From NCBI RefSeq assembly GCF_002157735.2, contig NZ_AP018689.1, forward strand, positions 372,001 through 436,000: a stretch of DNA of 64,000 nt, read 5' to 3'. The stretch is from Vibrio aphrogenes (GTDB lineage: Bacteria > Pseudomonadota > Gammaproteobacteria > Enterobacterales > Vibrionaceae). Below are positions 35,002 through 45,545 of the stretch, piece by piece. Numbering within the stretch: position 1 is the stretch's first letter; each line of letters starts with the position of its first letter. Made by a program: the position numbers and the translations under genes. The notes beneath the pieces are model-generated. The model did not search any database. It had not been told where the DNA came from and saw only the letters and a list, made by a program, of their open reading frames with translations.

Positions 35002-35906
35002 TGTCACAAGTGATGCAAGCGTTAAAACAATCGGAACAAGCCTACCAAGCGCAAATGCCAGCTTCGAATGGGCCACTTCGTCAGCCAGCGTCAATGAGGG
35101 CAGAAAAACGCAGCCACTACATAAAAGCTACTTTATTTGTGTTGCCTTTGTTGGTGGTGGCCGCCATGGTTTATCCAATGCTTATAAAGACGAAAGAGCG
35201 CCCTCAGTTAGAGGCAATAAGCCAATCAAGTATGGCGGCTGACTTGGGTTCATTACAGGGTATAAAGAGGGAGGATCCAGTTGCTCAGCGGCTGTCTTAC
35301 CCTGAGCTTAAAACGCTTCGCCCTTTACCAGGAAGCTTTATTGTTGATTCGAGAGCGAGCGCAGCGGCCAAGCCTATCGTTAAACCGTTGGTCGCTAAAC
35401 AGTCGGTCTCACATAATACGAGTGTTCCAACACCAGTAACGACAAACGCGGATAATTCTAATCAGTCGTCAACCGGTAAAATCATCCAAACCGATCAAGT
35501 GAACGTGAACGATGGCCGAGAAGACTGGAATGTGGATCACTTGGATCTTTCTGGGTTATCTCCTGAGTTAGCGGAAAAGTTTCAATCTGCGTTACAAGCA
35601 CACCCTGATTCAGTGGGAGCGTCAGCTAAGAGGAAACCCTCCTCTCAACAACTGAGCGATGCTATTAATTTAGTGGGAAATGAGACTAGGTTTCGTGGTC
35701 GATTACCAGCAATGAACTTTGAAACCCACATGTACTCATCGAGAGCCGACAGTCGTTGGATCAAAGTGAATGGGAAAAACGTCCACGAAGGCGAATGGAT
35801 CATTGATCCTGTGGTGAAGTTGCAGCAAATATTGCCAGGAAGCTTATTGATTCAGTTTGATAATCACATTATTCAGATCCCTGCTTTATATGAGTGGGCG
35901 GGCTAA
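34998..35906 (+). CDS. gspB: Type II secretion protein GspB (ExeB-like)
   Basis: Partner of GspA, 302 aa. A short cytoplasmic N-terminus is followed by one helix (about 43-62), a long Ser/Pro/Gln-rich periplasmic linker and a C-terminal T2SSB domain with FETHMYSSRADSRWIKVNG and GSLLIQFDNHIIQIPAL. The ATG overlaps the gspA stop by 4 bp. Together the two remodel or bind peptidoglycan for secretin assembly. Confidence 0.92.
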   Translation: MMSQVMQALKQSEQAYQAQMPASNGPLRQPASMRAEKRSHYIKATLFVLPLLVVAAMVYPMLIKTKERPQLEAISQSSMAADLGSLQGIKREDPVAQRLSYPELKTLRPLPGSFIVDSRASAAAKPIVKPLVAKQSVSHNTSVPTPVTTNADNSNQSSTGKIIQTDQVNVNDGREDWNVDHLDLSGLSPELAEKFQSALQAHPDSVGASAKRKPSSQQLSDAINLVGNETRFRGRLPAMNFETHMYSSRADSRWIKVNGKNVHEGEWIIDPVVKLQQILPGSLLIQFDNHIIQIPALYEWAG

Positions 35907-35942
35907 TGTTTGGCAAGGAATAACGAAAAGCGAAAATTGAAG

Positions 35943-35974
35943 AAAATAGCGGCCCCATTGGCCGTTATTTTTGT
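35943..35974 (+). terminator. Intrinsic terminator of gspAB
   Basis: An 11-bp stem with one G-T pair (35944-35954 with 35960-35970), a 5-base loop and further T residues, 37 bp after gspB. Confidence 0.82.
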
Positions 35975-36122
35975 ATTGGGGCTTTATTTCACATTATCTA
36001 ATGCAGCCGTGGTTTTAAAAGTAGCAATGAGAGATTGAAAAACAATCTGAGTCTTTTCTGTTTAAATTTCACTTTAGTGATAGAATCCGTAAGTTTGTTT
36101 TTTTTAAAGGATGTAGGGCGTT

Positions 36123-37385
36123 ATGTTAAAAGTATTGCAGGGAGCACAAATGTTATTCGTAGCATTTGGCGCATTAGTTCTCGTTCCATTGCTAACCGGG
36201 TTAGATCCGAGTGTGGCATTATTTGGTGCGGGTATTGGTACATTATTATTTCAATTCGTGACGAAGCGGCAAGTCCCTATTTTCCTAGCTTCCTCTTTTG
36301 CTTTTATTGCCCCAATTATGTACGGAGTTCAAACTTGGGGGATTCCGAGCACCTTAGGTGGTTTAATGGCAGCAGGGGTTGTGTATGTTATTTTAGCAAC
36401 CATCATTCGCATTCGAGGTGTGGGTTTTATTCATCGCTTATTACCGCCAGTGGTCGTTGGCCCGGTGATCATGGTGATCGGGTTAGGTTTAGCACCCGCA
36501 GCCGTCAATATGGCTCTGGGGAAAAGCGGCGACGGTGGTACCCAATTAGTGATGCATGACACCGCACTGTGGATCTCTTCTATTTCCTTATTAGTGACCA
36601 TCGGCTTGAGTATTTTCGGCAAAGGATGGTTTAAATTGATCCCTATCTTTGGTGGGATTTTAAGTGGTTACTGTGCCAGTGTTGTCTTTGGTGTGGTTGA
36701 CTTTACTCCGGTTCAACAAGCTTCTTGGTTATCTCTTCCTAATTTTACCTTCCCTGAATTTAATATTAACGCGGTTCTTTTTATGATTCCGGTGGCGATC
36801 GCACCTGCGGTGGAGCATGTAGGGGATATTTTAGCCATCTCTAATGTAACGGGTAAAAATTATCTGAAAAAACCGGGGTTACACCGCACGATGGCTGGTG
36901 ATGGGGTAGCCACTATGGCGGCGGCATTTTTTGGCGCACCACCGAATACGACCTATTCAGAAGTGACTGGCGCGGTGATGTTAACCAAAGCCTTTAACCC
37001 GGTGATCATGACTTGGACCGCTATTACCGCATTGGTTTTGGCTTTTGTTGGTAAGTTAGGGGCAATTTTACAAACTATTCCCGTACCGGTGATGGGCGGT
37101 ATTATGATCTTATTATTTGGATCGATTGCCGTCGTGGGTTTGAATACTTTGATCAAAAATCAGGTCGATTTACACAAGTCTCGCAATCTGGTTATTGTCG
37201 CTGTGACACTGGTTTTTGGGATCGGTGGTATGGCATTTGGTATTGGTGAGTTTAGCTTACAAGGTGTGAGTCTCTGCGGTATTGTGGCGATCATCTTAAA
37301 CTTAGTGCTACCTCAAGATATTGGTGAAAATCACATCGTTGATAATGCCCAAATGGAAGATGGTGACACTAACACCAATAAATAA
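36123..37385 (+). CDS. uraA: Uracil-xanthine permease (NCS2 family, UraA-like)
   Basis: Nucleobase:proton symporter of 420 aa with the UraA fold. LFVAFGALVLVPLLTGLDP at the start, SSFAFIAPI, the substrate-site Glu in APAVEHVGDILAISN and a second one in NTTYSEVTGAVMLTK are the conserved elements. Uracil is the most likely substrate, though the subfamily includes xanthine carriers. AGGATGTAGGG precedes the ATG, and an in-frame stop just upstream fixes the start. It appears monocistronic. Confidence 0.88.
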   Translation: MLKVLQGAQMLFVAFGALVLVPLLTGLDPSVALFGAGIGTLLFQFVTKRQVPIFLASSFAFIAPIMYGVQTWGIPSTLGGLMAAGVVYVILATIIRIRGVGFIHRLLPPVVVGPVIMVIGLGLAPAAVNMALGKSGDGGTQLVMHDTALWISSISLLVTIGLSIFGKGWFKLIPIFGGILSGYCASVVFGVVDFTPVQQASWLSLPNFTFPEFNINAVLFMIPVAIAPAVEHVGDILAISNVTGKNYLKKPGLHRTMAGDGVATMAAAFFGAPPNTTYSEVTGAVMLTKAFNPVIMTWTAITALVLAFVGKLGAILQTIPVPVMGGIMILLFGSIAVVGLNTLIKNQVDLHKSRNLVIVAVTLVFGIGGMAFGIGEFSLQGVSLCGIVAIILNLVLPQDIGENHIVDNAQMEDGDTNTNK

Positions 37386-37434
37386 CGTTAATTTACGTTG
37401 CTAAGTTAAGGTGGCTAAGCATGACTAAGCTTTA

Positions 37435-37514
37435 GTTTTACCTAGAGCTGTGTTTTACCTAGAGATGCGTTTTACATAGACATGTTTTACATAAATATGT
37501 TTTATATCAAACTG
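37435..37514. repeat. Five degenerate 15-17-bp repeats upstream of the patatin autotransporter gene
   Basis: Units starting at 37435, 37452, 37469, 37484 and 37499 share GTTTTACMTARA and decay along the array (ACCTAGAG twice, then ACATAGAC, ACATAAAT, ATATCAAA). Just before it CTAAG occurs three times. The array lies 67 bp from the TTG start of the downstream gene. It could bind a repeat-reading regulator or be a decaying minisatellite. Confidence 0.6.
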
Positions 37515-37580
37515 GTTAACATTGATGTTTAGCTACCACTTTCATTTAACTTATCGCGAGCGATAAAAAAGGATATTTGC

Positions 37581-39875
37581 TTGAAACGCTTTCGTATTGT
37601 AATAGGTGCTTTTTCTCTGGCGTTATTGAGTCTGTCTGCCAGTGCTCAACAAGTAATGCCAGATGGCTCGACTCGTCCTACCATTGCGGTGGTATTGGCT
37701 GGAGGCGGGGCTAAAGGGGCCGCTCATATCGGGGTCTTACAGGTTTTAGAAGAGCTTCATATTCCGGTGGATATCGTCACTGGCACCAGTATGGGCTCTT
37801 ATGTCGGTGGACTGTATGCTTTAGGAATGACGGCAGAGGATATTCAAAAAACCGTACAAGGCATTGATTGGAATAGCGGCTATAACGATCGTGTTGGTCG
37901 TAGCGAGCGAAGAGTCAGAGATAAAGAGTACGATGACCGCTATCAATTACACACGGATTTGGGCTTACGCTGGTTAGAAGTGAAGGTGCCTAAAGGGGTG
38001 GTACAAGGTCAAAACATGTTGCAAATTTTGCGTCAAAGTACGGGCAATTTGCCAGCCTTTGATTCTTTCGATCAACTTCCTGTGCACTACCGGGCTGTTG
38101 CCACTGATATCGTTAATTTAAAGCCGGTGATTATTCAAGAGGGCGAAATTGTTGACGCTATGATGGCAAGTATGTCGGTTCCCGGCGCTTTGCCACCTTA
38201 CCCTTATAAAGGCATGTTGTTGGTGGATGGCGGTGTGACTGACAATATGCCGGTAGGGTTAGCGCGTGCGATGGGAGCAGATGTTATTATTGCTGTCGAC
38301 ATCAGTACCGATTACAAAACGGGAGAACAACTAAACACCTTCTTGAGTGTCGGTAATCAATTATCTAATTATTTAGTTCGTCGCAGCACACAAGAGCAAA
38401 CGGACTTACTGAGTTCGCAAGACGTCTTGATTAAACCGGCGGTCGGGCAAATGAGCACTACCGATTTTTCACAAATGCCGGAAGCGTATGGGTTAGGTTA
38501 TCAAGCTGCGTTAGCACATAAGCAAGTTTTAGCCCAATATTCGATTGATGCGCAGGCTTATCGAGCCTATCAAATGACGAAAACAGAAAAACGTAAAGCC
38601 TTCAAAAGCGGTGCGGATCTTGAAATAAAACAAGTCAATATCGATAACAACAGTCATTACAATGAAAAATTACTGTTAGCGCGTTTGGATATTAAGGCTG
38701 GTCAGGAATACACCTCAGAACAAATTGAACAAAAAGTGCGAGATTTGTATGCCTTAGATCGATTTGAACGAGTGTCCTATGATTATCAAGATAATGGAGA
38801 TGGGACCACCGATTTAAACTTGAAAGTGAATGAAAAAGAGTGGGGGCCGAATTATTTAGATTTTCGCTTTTTCATGGAAGATAACTTTCAGAACTCCAGT
38901 AAATATTCGATAGGCATGACCAGTAATTTTACCGATTTAGACGATAGTGGTGCTGAGTTACGCGCGAATGTTGAAATCGGTACCGATAAATTTTTTGGTT
39001 TAGAGCTGTATTACCCTCTGACTTATGATCAGCAATACTTTCTATCGCTCGAAGGTTCTTATAGCGATGAAAAATCGAATTTTTTCATTCCTGAATCCTA
39101 TGATTTTTCTAGCAGCTATACGGGGCAAACTGAATTATCGGATACAGAAAATTCATTGCCGGTCGATTATGTTAAGTGGGTGGGGGATTTCGCCATTGGT
39201 TATCAACCCACCTTATGGCAAGAGCTCAGGTTAGGTCTACGTTATACCGAAGGAAATACCAGTTTAGCTGGGCTTCCTGCTTTTGGAGATGAAGATTACA
39301 CCAGACAAGCCGCCTATGTTCGATATCGCCTTGATACCTTAGATGACTTTAACTTCCCAACCACAGGTTATTATGCTGATGTCGAATATTTATATTCATT
39401 TGATGATTATGATGATGAGTCAGATGAGAAAGTGGCGGAAGTCAGCACCATGTTTATGTTAGCGAAAAGTTATCAAAAGCACACCTTGGTCGGTCGTTTT
39501 GATTATGGTGTGGTTGACAGCGATAGTTCTGATTTACCGATAGATCCGAAAGAACTAGGTGGTTTTCTGAATTTATCTGGCATACCAAGAGACAGCTTAC
39601 TTGGGCGAAATAAAGCTTACACCAGTTTAGTGTACCGTTATAAATGGTTCGATAATGACTTTGGGCTATTCAAATCTCCGGTCTATATTGGTGGCTCGCT
39701 GGAATATGGTGGGGTTTGGAATGATACCAATAAAAAGTGGGATAGCGACTCCATGTATGCGGCAGGAACCGTATTTACTGGGGTAGATTCGCCAATCGGC
39801 CCGATTATTTTGGCGTATGGTCAAACGGAGGAAGGTTACCGTTCGGCCTATCTGATGATAGGGTCAATGTTTTGA
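37581..39875 (+). CDS. Patatin-like phospholipase with outer-membrane barrel (type Vd autotransporter, PlpD-like)
   Basis: Secreted lipase of 764 aa. A signal peptide ends in ASA near residue 22. The patatin domain (about 33-330) has the oxyanion loop GGGAKG (41-46), the nucleophile Ser70 in GTSMG, and catalytic Asp216 in LLVDGGV. A POTRA-like segment (about 345-425) leads to a 16-strand-type BamA/Omp85 barrel ending in IGSMF with the terminal Phe recognised by the Bam complex. This layout defines type Vd secretion. The start is TTG, 8 bases after AAAAGGAT. Whether the lipase domain is released or stays at the surface cannot be told. Confidence 0.88.
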   Translation: MKRFRIVIGAFSLALLSLSASAQQVMPDGSTRPTIAVVLAGGGAKGAAHIGVLQVLEELHIPVDIVTGTSMGSYVGGLYALGMTAEDIQKTVQGIDWNSGYNDRVGRSERRVRDKEYDDRYQLHTDLGLRWLEVKVPKGVVQGQNMLQILRQSTGNLPAFDSFDQLPVHYRAVATDIVNLKPVIIQEGEIVDAMMASMSVPGALPPYPYKGMLLVDGGVTDNMPVGLARAMGADVIIAVDISTDYKTGEQLNTFLSVGNQLSNYLVRRSTQEQTDLLSSQDVLIKPAVGQMSTTDFSQMPEAYGLGYQAALAHKQVLAQYSIDAQAYRAYQMTKTEKRKAFKSGADLEIKQVNIDNNSHYNEKLLLARLDIKAGQEYTSEQIEQKVRDLYALDRFERVSYDYQDNGDGTTDLNLKVNEKEWGPNYLDFRFFMEDNFQNSSKYSIGMTSNFTDLDDSGAELRANVEIGTDKFFGLELYYPLTYDQQYFLSLEGSYSDEKSNFFIPESYDFSSSYTGQTELSDTENSLPVDYVKWVGDFAIGYQPTLWQELRLGLRYTEGNTSLAGLPAFGDEDYTRQAAYVRYRLDTLDDFNFPTTGYYADVEYLYSFDDYDDESDEKVAEVSTMFMLAKSYQKHTLVGRFDYGVVDSDSSDLPIDPKELGGFLNLSGIPRDSLLGRNKAYTSLVYRYKWFDNDFGLFKSPVYIGGSLEYGGVWNDTNKKWDSDSMYAAGTVFTGVDSPIGPIILAYGQTEEGYRSAYLMIGSMF

Positions 39876-40137
39876 TGGCACTTTCCGCCGACCATAGATA
39901 TAAATGACGTGTTTGGCCAAGTTTTTCAGCAACTTTAATGTCACTTTGCTAGCTTGGTCAAACTCGGCAGATTTTAATTTTTGGTTAAATTTGTTATCCT
40001 GACACTAACACTTTGGCTCCGACCATATTCGATTATTAATACCAATTCATAATAAAAAATGGGCAGGAAGCCAAATTTCCATGGATGTTTACTTTGATTA
40101 TCATAGTAAAAGTAAACCGCAATGAGAGGAATGAGTC

Positions 40138-42735
40138 GTGCTTGAAGCCTACCGTAAACACGTCGAAGAGCGTGCCGCTGAAGGAATTGTCCCAAAACCT
40201 TTAGACGCAGAGCAGGTTGCTGCTTTGGTAGAATTACTAAAAACCCCACCTCAAGGTGAAGAAGAATTCATTCTTGATCTATTTGTTAACCGTATACCAC
40301 CCGGTGTTGATGAAGCCGCTTACGTTAAAGCCGGTTTTCTGACGGCGGTAGCGAAAGATGAAGCCCAATCACCACTGATTTCTCGTGAAAAAGCCGCTGA
40401 GTTGCTTGGCACTATGCAAGGTGGTTATAACATTGAGCCATTAGTGAGCTTCTTAGACGATGAGTTACTGGCTCCTATTGCTACTGAAGCCTTAAAACAC
40501 ACATTATTAATGTTTGATGCATTCCATGATGTTGAAGAGAAAGCCAAAGCGGGCAATACCTTTGCTCAAGCGGTTCTTCAATCTTGGGCCGATGCGGAAT
40601 GGTTCCTGAAAAAGCCAAAACTTGATGATAAAGTGACGTTAACGGTCTTTAAAGTAACCGGCGAAACCAACACCGATGACTTGTCTCCGGCTCCGGATGC
40701 ATGGTCACGTCCAGATATTCCTCTGCATGCATTAGCGATGCTCAAAAATGAGCGTGAAGGCATCAATCCTGATGATCCGGGCAATGTCGGCCCTATCAAG
40801 CAAATTCAAGCTTTAGAAGAAAAAGGCCATCCACTGGTTTATGTGGGTGATGTGGTGGGGACCGGGTCATCTCGTAAATCTGCTACTAACTCAGTATTGT
40901 GGTTTATGGGTGATGACATTCCATTCGTGCCAAACAAACGTGCTGGTGGTTTCTGTTTAGGTGGTAAAATTGCCCCGATCTTCTTCAATACTATGGAAGA
41001 TGCTGGTGCGCTCCCGATTGAACTCGACGTCTCCAAAATGCACATGGGTGACGTGATTGATATTTATCCTCACGACGGCAAAGTTTGCAAACACGGCACT
41101 GATGATGTGATTGCGACTTTCAAACTGAAAACCGATGTGTTGTACGATGAAGTTCGTGCTGGTGGTCGTATTCCATTGATCATTGGTCGTGGTTTAACCG
41201 ACCGAGCTCGTACCGCATTAGGTTTGGAACCCTCTGAAGTTTTCCGCCGTCCTGTCCCTGTGGCTGAGTCCAATAAAGGCTTTACTTTAGGACAAAAAAT
41301 GGTGGGTAAAGCCTGCGGTGTTGAAGGCGTTCGCCCTGGCACTTATTGCGAACCTAAAATGACGACGGTGGGCTCGCAAGATACCACTGGGCCAATGACT
41401 CGTGATGAGCTTAAAGACCTTGCCTGCCTAGGTTTCTCGGCTGATCTTGTAATGCAGTCTTTTTGTCATACCTCGGCTTATCCAAAACCCGTTGACGTGA
41501 ATACGCACCATACGCTACCTGATTTCATTATGAATCGTGGTGGGGTGTCGCTTCGCCCTGGTGACGGTATTATCCACTCATGGTTAAACCGCATGTTACT
41601 GCCTGATACAGTAGGAACTGGTGGCGACTCACATACTCGCTTCCCATTAGGGATTTCCTTCCCTGCTGGCTCTGGTTTGGTCGCTTTTGCGGCAGCAACG
41701 GGGGTTATGCCACTTGATATGCCTGAGTCTGTTTTAGTTCGCTTTAAAGGTGAAATGAAGCCCGGTATTACACTGCGTGATTTGGTGCATGCGATTCCTT
41801 ACTACGGCATCAAACAAGGTCTCTTAACGGTTGAAAAAGCCGGTAAGATCAATGAATTCTCTGGTCGTGTACTGGAAATTGAAGGCCTTGAACACCTAAC
41901 GGTTGAGCAAGCGTTTGAGCTTTCCGATGCTTCAGCGGAACGTTCTGCTGCGGGCTGTACGGTGAAGCTTTCTGAAGAATCCATTGCCGAATACTTAAAC
42001 TCTAACATCGTGATGTTGAAGTGGATGATCTCTGAAGGTTATGGCGATCGTCGTACCATTGAGCGTCGCATTAAAGCGATGGAAGAGTGGTTAGCGAACC
42101 CTGAGCTAATGAGCGCTGATGAAGACGCTGAATACGCTCATGTGGTTGAAATTGACTTAGCCGAAATCGATGAGCCAATTCTATGTGCGCCGAATGATCC
42201 TGACGATGCTCGTTTGCTGTCAGAGGTTCAAGGTACACAGATTGATGAAGTGTTTATTGGGTCTTGTATGACTAACATTGGCCACTTCCGCGCAGCGGGT
42301 AAACTTTTGGAAAAACATAAAGGTGAGCTCGAAACCCGTTTATGGGTTGCGCCGCCAACCAAGATGGATAAAGACCAACTGACGGAAGAAGGTTACTACG
42401 GCATCTTTGGTCGCGCTGGGGTGCGTATTGAAACTCCGGGATGTTCATTGTGTATGGGTAACCAAGCGCGTGTTGCTGAGAAATCAACGGTCATGTCGAC
42501 GTCAACTCGTAACTTCCCGAACCGTTTAGGTAATGGGGCGAATGTTTTCTTGGCTTCGGCTGAGTTGTCAGCGGTTGGCGCTATTTTAGGCCGTATTCCA
42601 ACCAAAGAGGAATACCTAGAGTATGCTGAGCAAATCAATGCGACGGCGGCGGATACCTATCGCTATCTTAACTTCCATCGTATGGAGCACTATACCAAGA
42701 AAGCGGATACAGTGATCTTCCAAGAGCCTGCATAA
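40138..42735 (+). CDS. acnB: Aconitate hydratase B
   Basis: Bifunctional aconitase/2-methylisocitrate dehydratase of 865 aa, the same length as E. coli AcnB. The N-terminal HEAT-like domain and swivel domain precede the catalytic domains, the AcnB order. The [4Fe-4S] cysteines are in GSCMTNIGH (near 710) and [12 protein letters not shown] (near 769 and 772). It starts at GTG with GAGAGGAA upstream and has a 262-bp leader with no gene. It acts in the TCA cycle; the apo form of AcnB binds RNA in E. coli. Confidence 0.97.
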   Translation: MLEAYRKHVEERAAEGIVPKPLDAEQVAALVELLKTPPQGEEEFILDLFVNRIPPGVDEAAYVKAGFLTAVAKDEAQSPLISREKAAELLGTMQGGYNIEPLVSFLDDELLAPIATEALKHTLLMFDAFHDVEEKAKAGNTFAQAVLQSWADAEWFLKKPKLDDKVTLTVFKVTGETNTDDLSPAPDAWSRPDIPLHALAMLKNEREGINPDDPGNVGPIKQIQALEEKGHPLVYVGDVVGTGSSRKSATNSVLWFMGDDIPFVPNKRAGGFCLGGKIAPIFFNTMEDAGALPIELDVSKMHMGDVIDIYPHDGKVCKHGTDDVIATFKLKTDVLYDEVRAGGRIPLIIGRGLTDRARTALGLEPSEVFRRPVPVAESNKGFTLGQKMVGKACGVEGVRPGTYCEPKMTTVGSQDTTGPMTRDELKDLACLGFSADLVMQSFCHTSAYPKPVDVNTHHTLPDFIMNRGGVSLRPGDGIIHSWLNRMLLPDTVGTGGDSHTRFPLGISFPAGSGLVAFAAATGVMPLDMPESVLVRFKGEMKPGITLRDLVHAIPYYGIKQGLLTVEKAGKINEFSGRVLEIEGLEHLTVEQAFELSDASAERSAAGCTVKLSEESIAEYLNSNIVMLKWMISEGYGDRRTIERRIKAMEEWLANPELMSADEDAEYAHVVEIDLAEIDEPILCAPNDPDDARLLSEVQGTQIDEVFIGSCMTNIGHFRAAGKLLEKHKGELETRLWVAPPTKMDKDQLTEEGYYGIFGRAGVRIETPGCSLCMGNQARVAEKSTVMSTSTRNFPNRLGNGANVFLASAELSAVGAILGRIPTKEEYLEYAEQINATAADTYRYLNFHRMEHYTKKADTVIFQEPA

Positions 42736-42761
42736 GCGATACACTTAACTCATGACAATAT

Positions 42762-42791
42762 AAAACCGCTGTTTGTTGCAGCGGTTTTTTA
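42762..42791 (+). terminator. Intrinsic terminator of acnB
   Basis: A 10-bp stem (42762-42771 with 42779-42788), a 7-base loop and a T run, 26 bp after the acnB stop. Confidence 0.92.
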
Positions 42792-42872
42792 TTTAAAGAT
42801 TCATAATAAAATGTCGAATTTGTAGACAAGATGAATGGTTAAATTAACCTCAACTTTGGATAAGAGGAGAGA

Positions 42873-43223
42873 ATGATGGAATTAAATGAATTTTTACACC
42901 AAATAAGAACAGAGCCGTTATCGGTAGAATTTGAACAAACCATAGCGGTTATTGATGCTAATTACACATTTACCCCGACGGCCTTTAAAAATGGTGAGTT
43001 AGATAATGAGGCGGGTCAAAATAATGGCTCATGTAAAATTTTAGCTTTTGCTCGCCAGCATGATTTAACTCAAGCGCAGACTTTAGCGTGTTTTGGTCAT
43101 TATTATCGACAAGATGTATTAGCCCACCCAGAAAACACCGATCACCAAAATATCCGAAATTTTATTATTCATGGTTGGGATGGTGTGGTGTTTGAAGGTA
43201 TTGCTTTATCGCCAATGCACTAA
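42873..43223 (+). CDS. HopJ-family protein
   Basis: Small soluble protein of 116 aa of the HopJ family (pfam HopJ type III effector). Recognisable stretches are IAVIDANYTFTPTAFKNG, NNGSCKILAFA and CFGHYYRQDVLAHP. Despite the family name it is widespread in free-living gammaproteobacteria, and no type III secretion genes are seen here. Function is unknown. GAGGAGAG precedes two adjacent ATGs; either could be the start. It is a single-gene unit. Confidence 0.82.
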   Translation: MMELNEFLHQIRTEPLSVEFEQTIAVIDANYTFTPTAFKNGELDNEAGQNNGSCKILAFARQHDLTQAQTLACFGHYYRQDVLAHPENTDHQNIRNFIIHGWDGVVFEGIALSPMH

Positions 43224-43297
43224 CAGCAGATATCGTGGTGATATATTCTGCTTGGTATAACTGCATCAAATTATCTTGAGTATGAATGAGATAGAAA

Positions 43298-43324
43298 AAC
43301 GGCTTCCTTTGATGGGAAGCCGTT
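43298..43324. terminator. Terminator between the convergent HopJ and ygiM genes
   Basis: A 10-bp perfect stem (43298-43307 with 43315-43324) with a 7-base loop. On the minus strand it is followed by TTTTC, so it mainly serves ygiM. Confidence 0.82.
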
Positions 43325-43348
43325 ATGGTATTTAGGGATGCTTAAGTA

Positions 43349-43960
43349 TTAAGCCCAGCCGCCAGGGTTTCTCTTACGACGTGGAATAATATGAGGCAGG
43401 ATCAGACCAAAGAGTAAACCTAAGCCAGCCACACCACCGCCGTACATAAAGTAACGTAGCAACAAGTCTTCTTTTTGAGTATCAATTTTCGCACGCAGGG
43501 CACGAACTTCTTCTTGTGAATCGATGAGTTGTTGATTGATATTACGATAGTTGGTTTCTAAGTCAGTAATTTGTTTTTTACTCAATTCCAGAGAACTGAC
43601 TAAGCCTGCTTTTTCAGTATCCGATGTTTCTCGAGCATGACTCAATTGCTCTTTCACCGTAGTGAGCTCTTTTTCAAGCTGTGGTAAGCGAATCGACATA
43701 CTGACTTCTTGAGTAACGTATTTACTTTCTACCCAGCCTTTACGACCATTGGCGTCGATGATTTGACTAAACCCAGTGGCTTTATTATTAGAAAGAAGTT
43801 TAATTTTCTCTCCTGCGTTGACGCTGCCAATAATTCGGTAATCATTGCTAGGGCCAGAGTGTACATAAGTAAAAAGTTTATCTGAAATGTAGAATTCACT
43901 CGCGTAGGTCATTGGGGCAAAAAAACATGCCAATAATACGAAGCTAAGAAGCTTTTTCAC
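43349..43960 (-). CDS. ygiM: SH3-domain membrane protein YgiM (TIGR04211 family)
   Basis: Protein of 203 aa with a signal peptide (cleavage after TYA near residue 20), a bacterial SH3 domain (about 25-88; YVHSGPSNDYRIIGSVNAGEKIK), a coiled coil (about 93-165) and one C-terminal helix (about 170-190) followed by RRKRN. It should face the periplasm, anchored to the inner membrane. In enteric genomes ygiM neighbours cca; here it lies beside pitA. Function is unknown; SH3b domains often bind cell-wall peptides. Confidence 0.87.
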   Translation of the reverse strand: MKKLLSFVLLACFFAPMTYASEFYISDKLFTYVHSGPSNDYRIIGSVNAGEKIKLLSNNKATGFSQIIDANGRKGWVESKYVTQEVSMSIRLPQLEKELTTVKEQLSHARETSDTEKAGLVSSLELSKKQITDLETNYRNINQQLIDSQEEVRALRAKIDTQKEDLLLRYFMYGGGVAGLGLLFGLILPHIIPRRKRNPGGWA

Positions 43961-44075
43961 ATTGTGTCCCTTTTAATTGGTGTAAAACTTTGGGCTAAAC
44001 CCAAGTAGCCAATATGAATGAAATGGCTATATATAATATTATCGAATAGTAAGAAGTTTCCGCTTTAGGTGCAAC

Positions 44076-44104
44076 AAAAGAGGGAGCTTTCGCTCCCTCT
44101 TTTT
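44076..44104 (-). terminator. Intrinsic terminator of pitA
   Basis: A 12-bp perfect stem (44076-44087 with 44092-44103) closed by a TTTC loop, with T residues on both sides, 64 bp past the pitA stop. Confidence 0.92.
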
Positions 44105-44167
44105 ACTTCGAAGTAATAATTATGACACAGTGATGACAGAGTCAGTTACTGCGAACCATTTTGATGG

Positions 44168-45427
44168 TTAACCAAATAAACCTTGAAGAGCGTAGAAGAA
44201 TACAATGGCTAACACCGCACCAGCAGGTAGGGTGATGATCCAAGAAGCCACAATGTTACGTACTACACCTAAGTTTAGTGCCGCAATACCACGAGCAAAG
44301 CCAACACCTAATACCGCACCCACTAAGGTTTGAGTGGTTGAAATTGGTAAGCCTGTACCTGAAGCCAATACTACGGTTGAAGCGGTTGCTAGCTGAGCGG
44401 CAAAACCACGGCTTGGCGTCAATTCGGTAATACCAGTACCGACCGTCGCCATTACTTTATGGCCCATAGTAGCTAGACCGACTACAATACCGACACCGCC
44501 TAATGGAAGAATCCACCATGCAATTGTACTTTTAGCTGTCAGTTGACCTAGATTCTCAACCGTAGCCACAACCGCAGAAAGAGGCCCAATAGCATTTGCT
44601 ACGTCGTTAGAACCGTGAGCAAAAGCCATCGCACAAGCGGTAATAACCATTAAGACACTGAAAATGCTTTCTACACCAGAAAAGCTACGATCTTCTTTGT
44701 GGCTCGCAAATCTTCTATTGATATAAAGATAACCACAAACCATAACTAGACCAGAAATACCGGCAGAGTATAGCCAAGCTTCGCCATGAGTTAGATGTAA
44801 TCCGACATGTTTAAGACCTTTTTTGATGGTTACTAGAGCGATAACCATAGTGGTAATAAACATATATACCGGAACAAAGCGTTTAGCATTGAGTAACGGG
44901 TTTTCGGTATCAAAGATCAGTCGTTGGGCACTAACAAAAATACCATAGGCAAAAATACCAGCAATAAAGGGGGTGACGATCCAACTACCAACGATTCCTT
45001 GAACAGAGTGCCAGTCTACGCCCTCTGTACCAACAGAAACGCAAGCAAAACCAATAATAGCACCAATAATAGAGTGAGTCGTTGATACTGGCCAGCCCAT
45101 GTATGAGGCTAAAAGAAGCCAAGTACCTGCAGCCAATAATGACGCCATCATACCGTAGACTAAGACGTCAGGTTGAGAGGCGAAGTAAGACGTATCGATG
45201 ACCCCTTTACGGATTGTGTCGGTGACTTCACCGCCCGCAAGGTAAGCCCCTGCGAATTCAAAAATCATTGCGATAACAATCGCTTGTTTAACTGTTAGTG
45301 CTTTTGAACCAACAGATGTGCCCATGGCATTGGCAACATCATTTGCACCAATACCAACAGCCATTAGGAAACCAAAAAACGCTGCAACTAAAATTAAAAT
45401 AGTGCCGTAGTTAGCGAGGATATCCAT
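44168..45427 (-). CDS. pitA: Low-affinity inorganic phosphate transporter (PiT family)
   Basis: Polytopic protein of 419 aa with the two PHO-4 signature repeats, GANDVANAMGTSVGS near the N-terminus and GSNDVANAIGPL in the second half. Each repeat carries the Asn-Asp pair needed for phosphate binding. It imports metal-phosphate with protons. It is shorter than E. coli PitA (499 aa), mainly in the central loop, as in other vibrios. It follows the DUF47 gene by 118 bp on the same strand. Confidence 0.93.
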   Translation of the reverse strand: MDILANYGTILILVAAFFGFLMAVGIGANDVANAMGTSVGSKALTVKQAIVIAMIFEFAGAYLAGGEVTDTIRKGVIDTSYFASQPDVLVYGMMASLLAAGTWLLLASYMGWPVSTTHSIIGAIIGFACVSVGTEGVDWHSVQGIVGSWIVTPFIAGIFAYGIFVSAQRLIFDTENPLLNAKRFVPVYMFITTMVIALVTIKKGLKHVGLHLTHGEAWLYSAGISGLVMVCGYLYINRRFASHKEDRSFSGVESIFSVLMVITACAMAFAHGSNDVANAIGPLSAVVATVENLGQLTAKSTIAWWILPLGGVGIVVGLATMGHKVMATVGTGITELTPSRGFAAQLATASTVVLASGTGLPISTTQTLVGAVLGVGFARGIAALNLGVVRNIVASWIITLPAGAVLAIVFFYALQGLFG

Positions 45428-45545
45428 TGTAATACCTAGTTTTGAGATAACAGGTTAGGCAAGCTTGTTGTCGGGAATCACACCCCACTGCTGCCTGGTT
45501 TGTTATTTTGTACTTTTCTTATTTATTATTGCTGCTTCGATTACA

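Noticed and set aside
36035..36559. Open frame of 174 codons overlapping the uraA start
   Set aside because: Shadow frame of uraA, with Cys/Tyr/Ser-rich composition unlike the neighbours and no start signal.
42873..43223. HopJ gene as a sign of a type III secretion system
   Set aside because: The family is common in non-pathogens and no secretion, chaperone or needle genes occur in the window.
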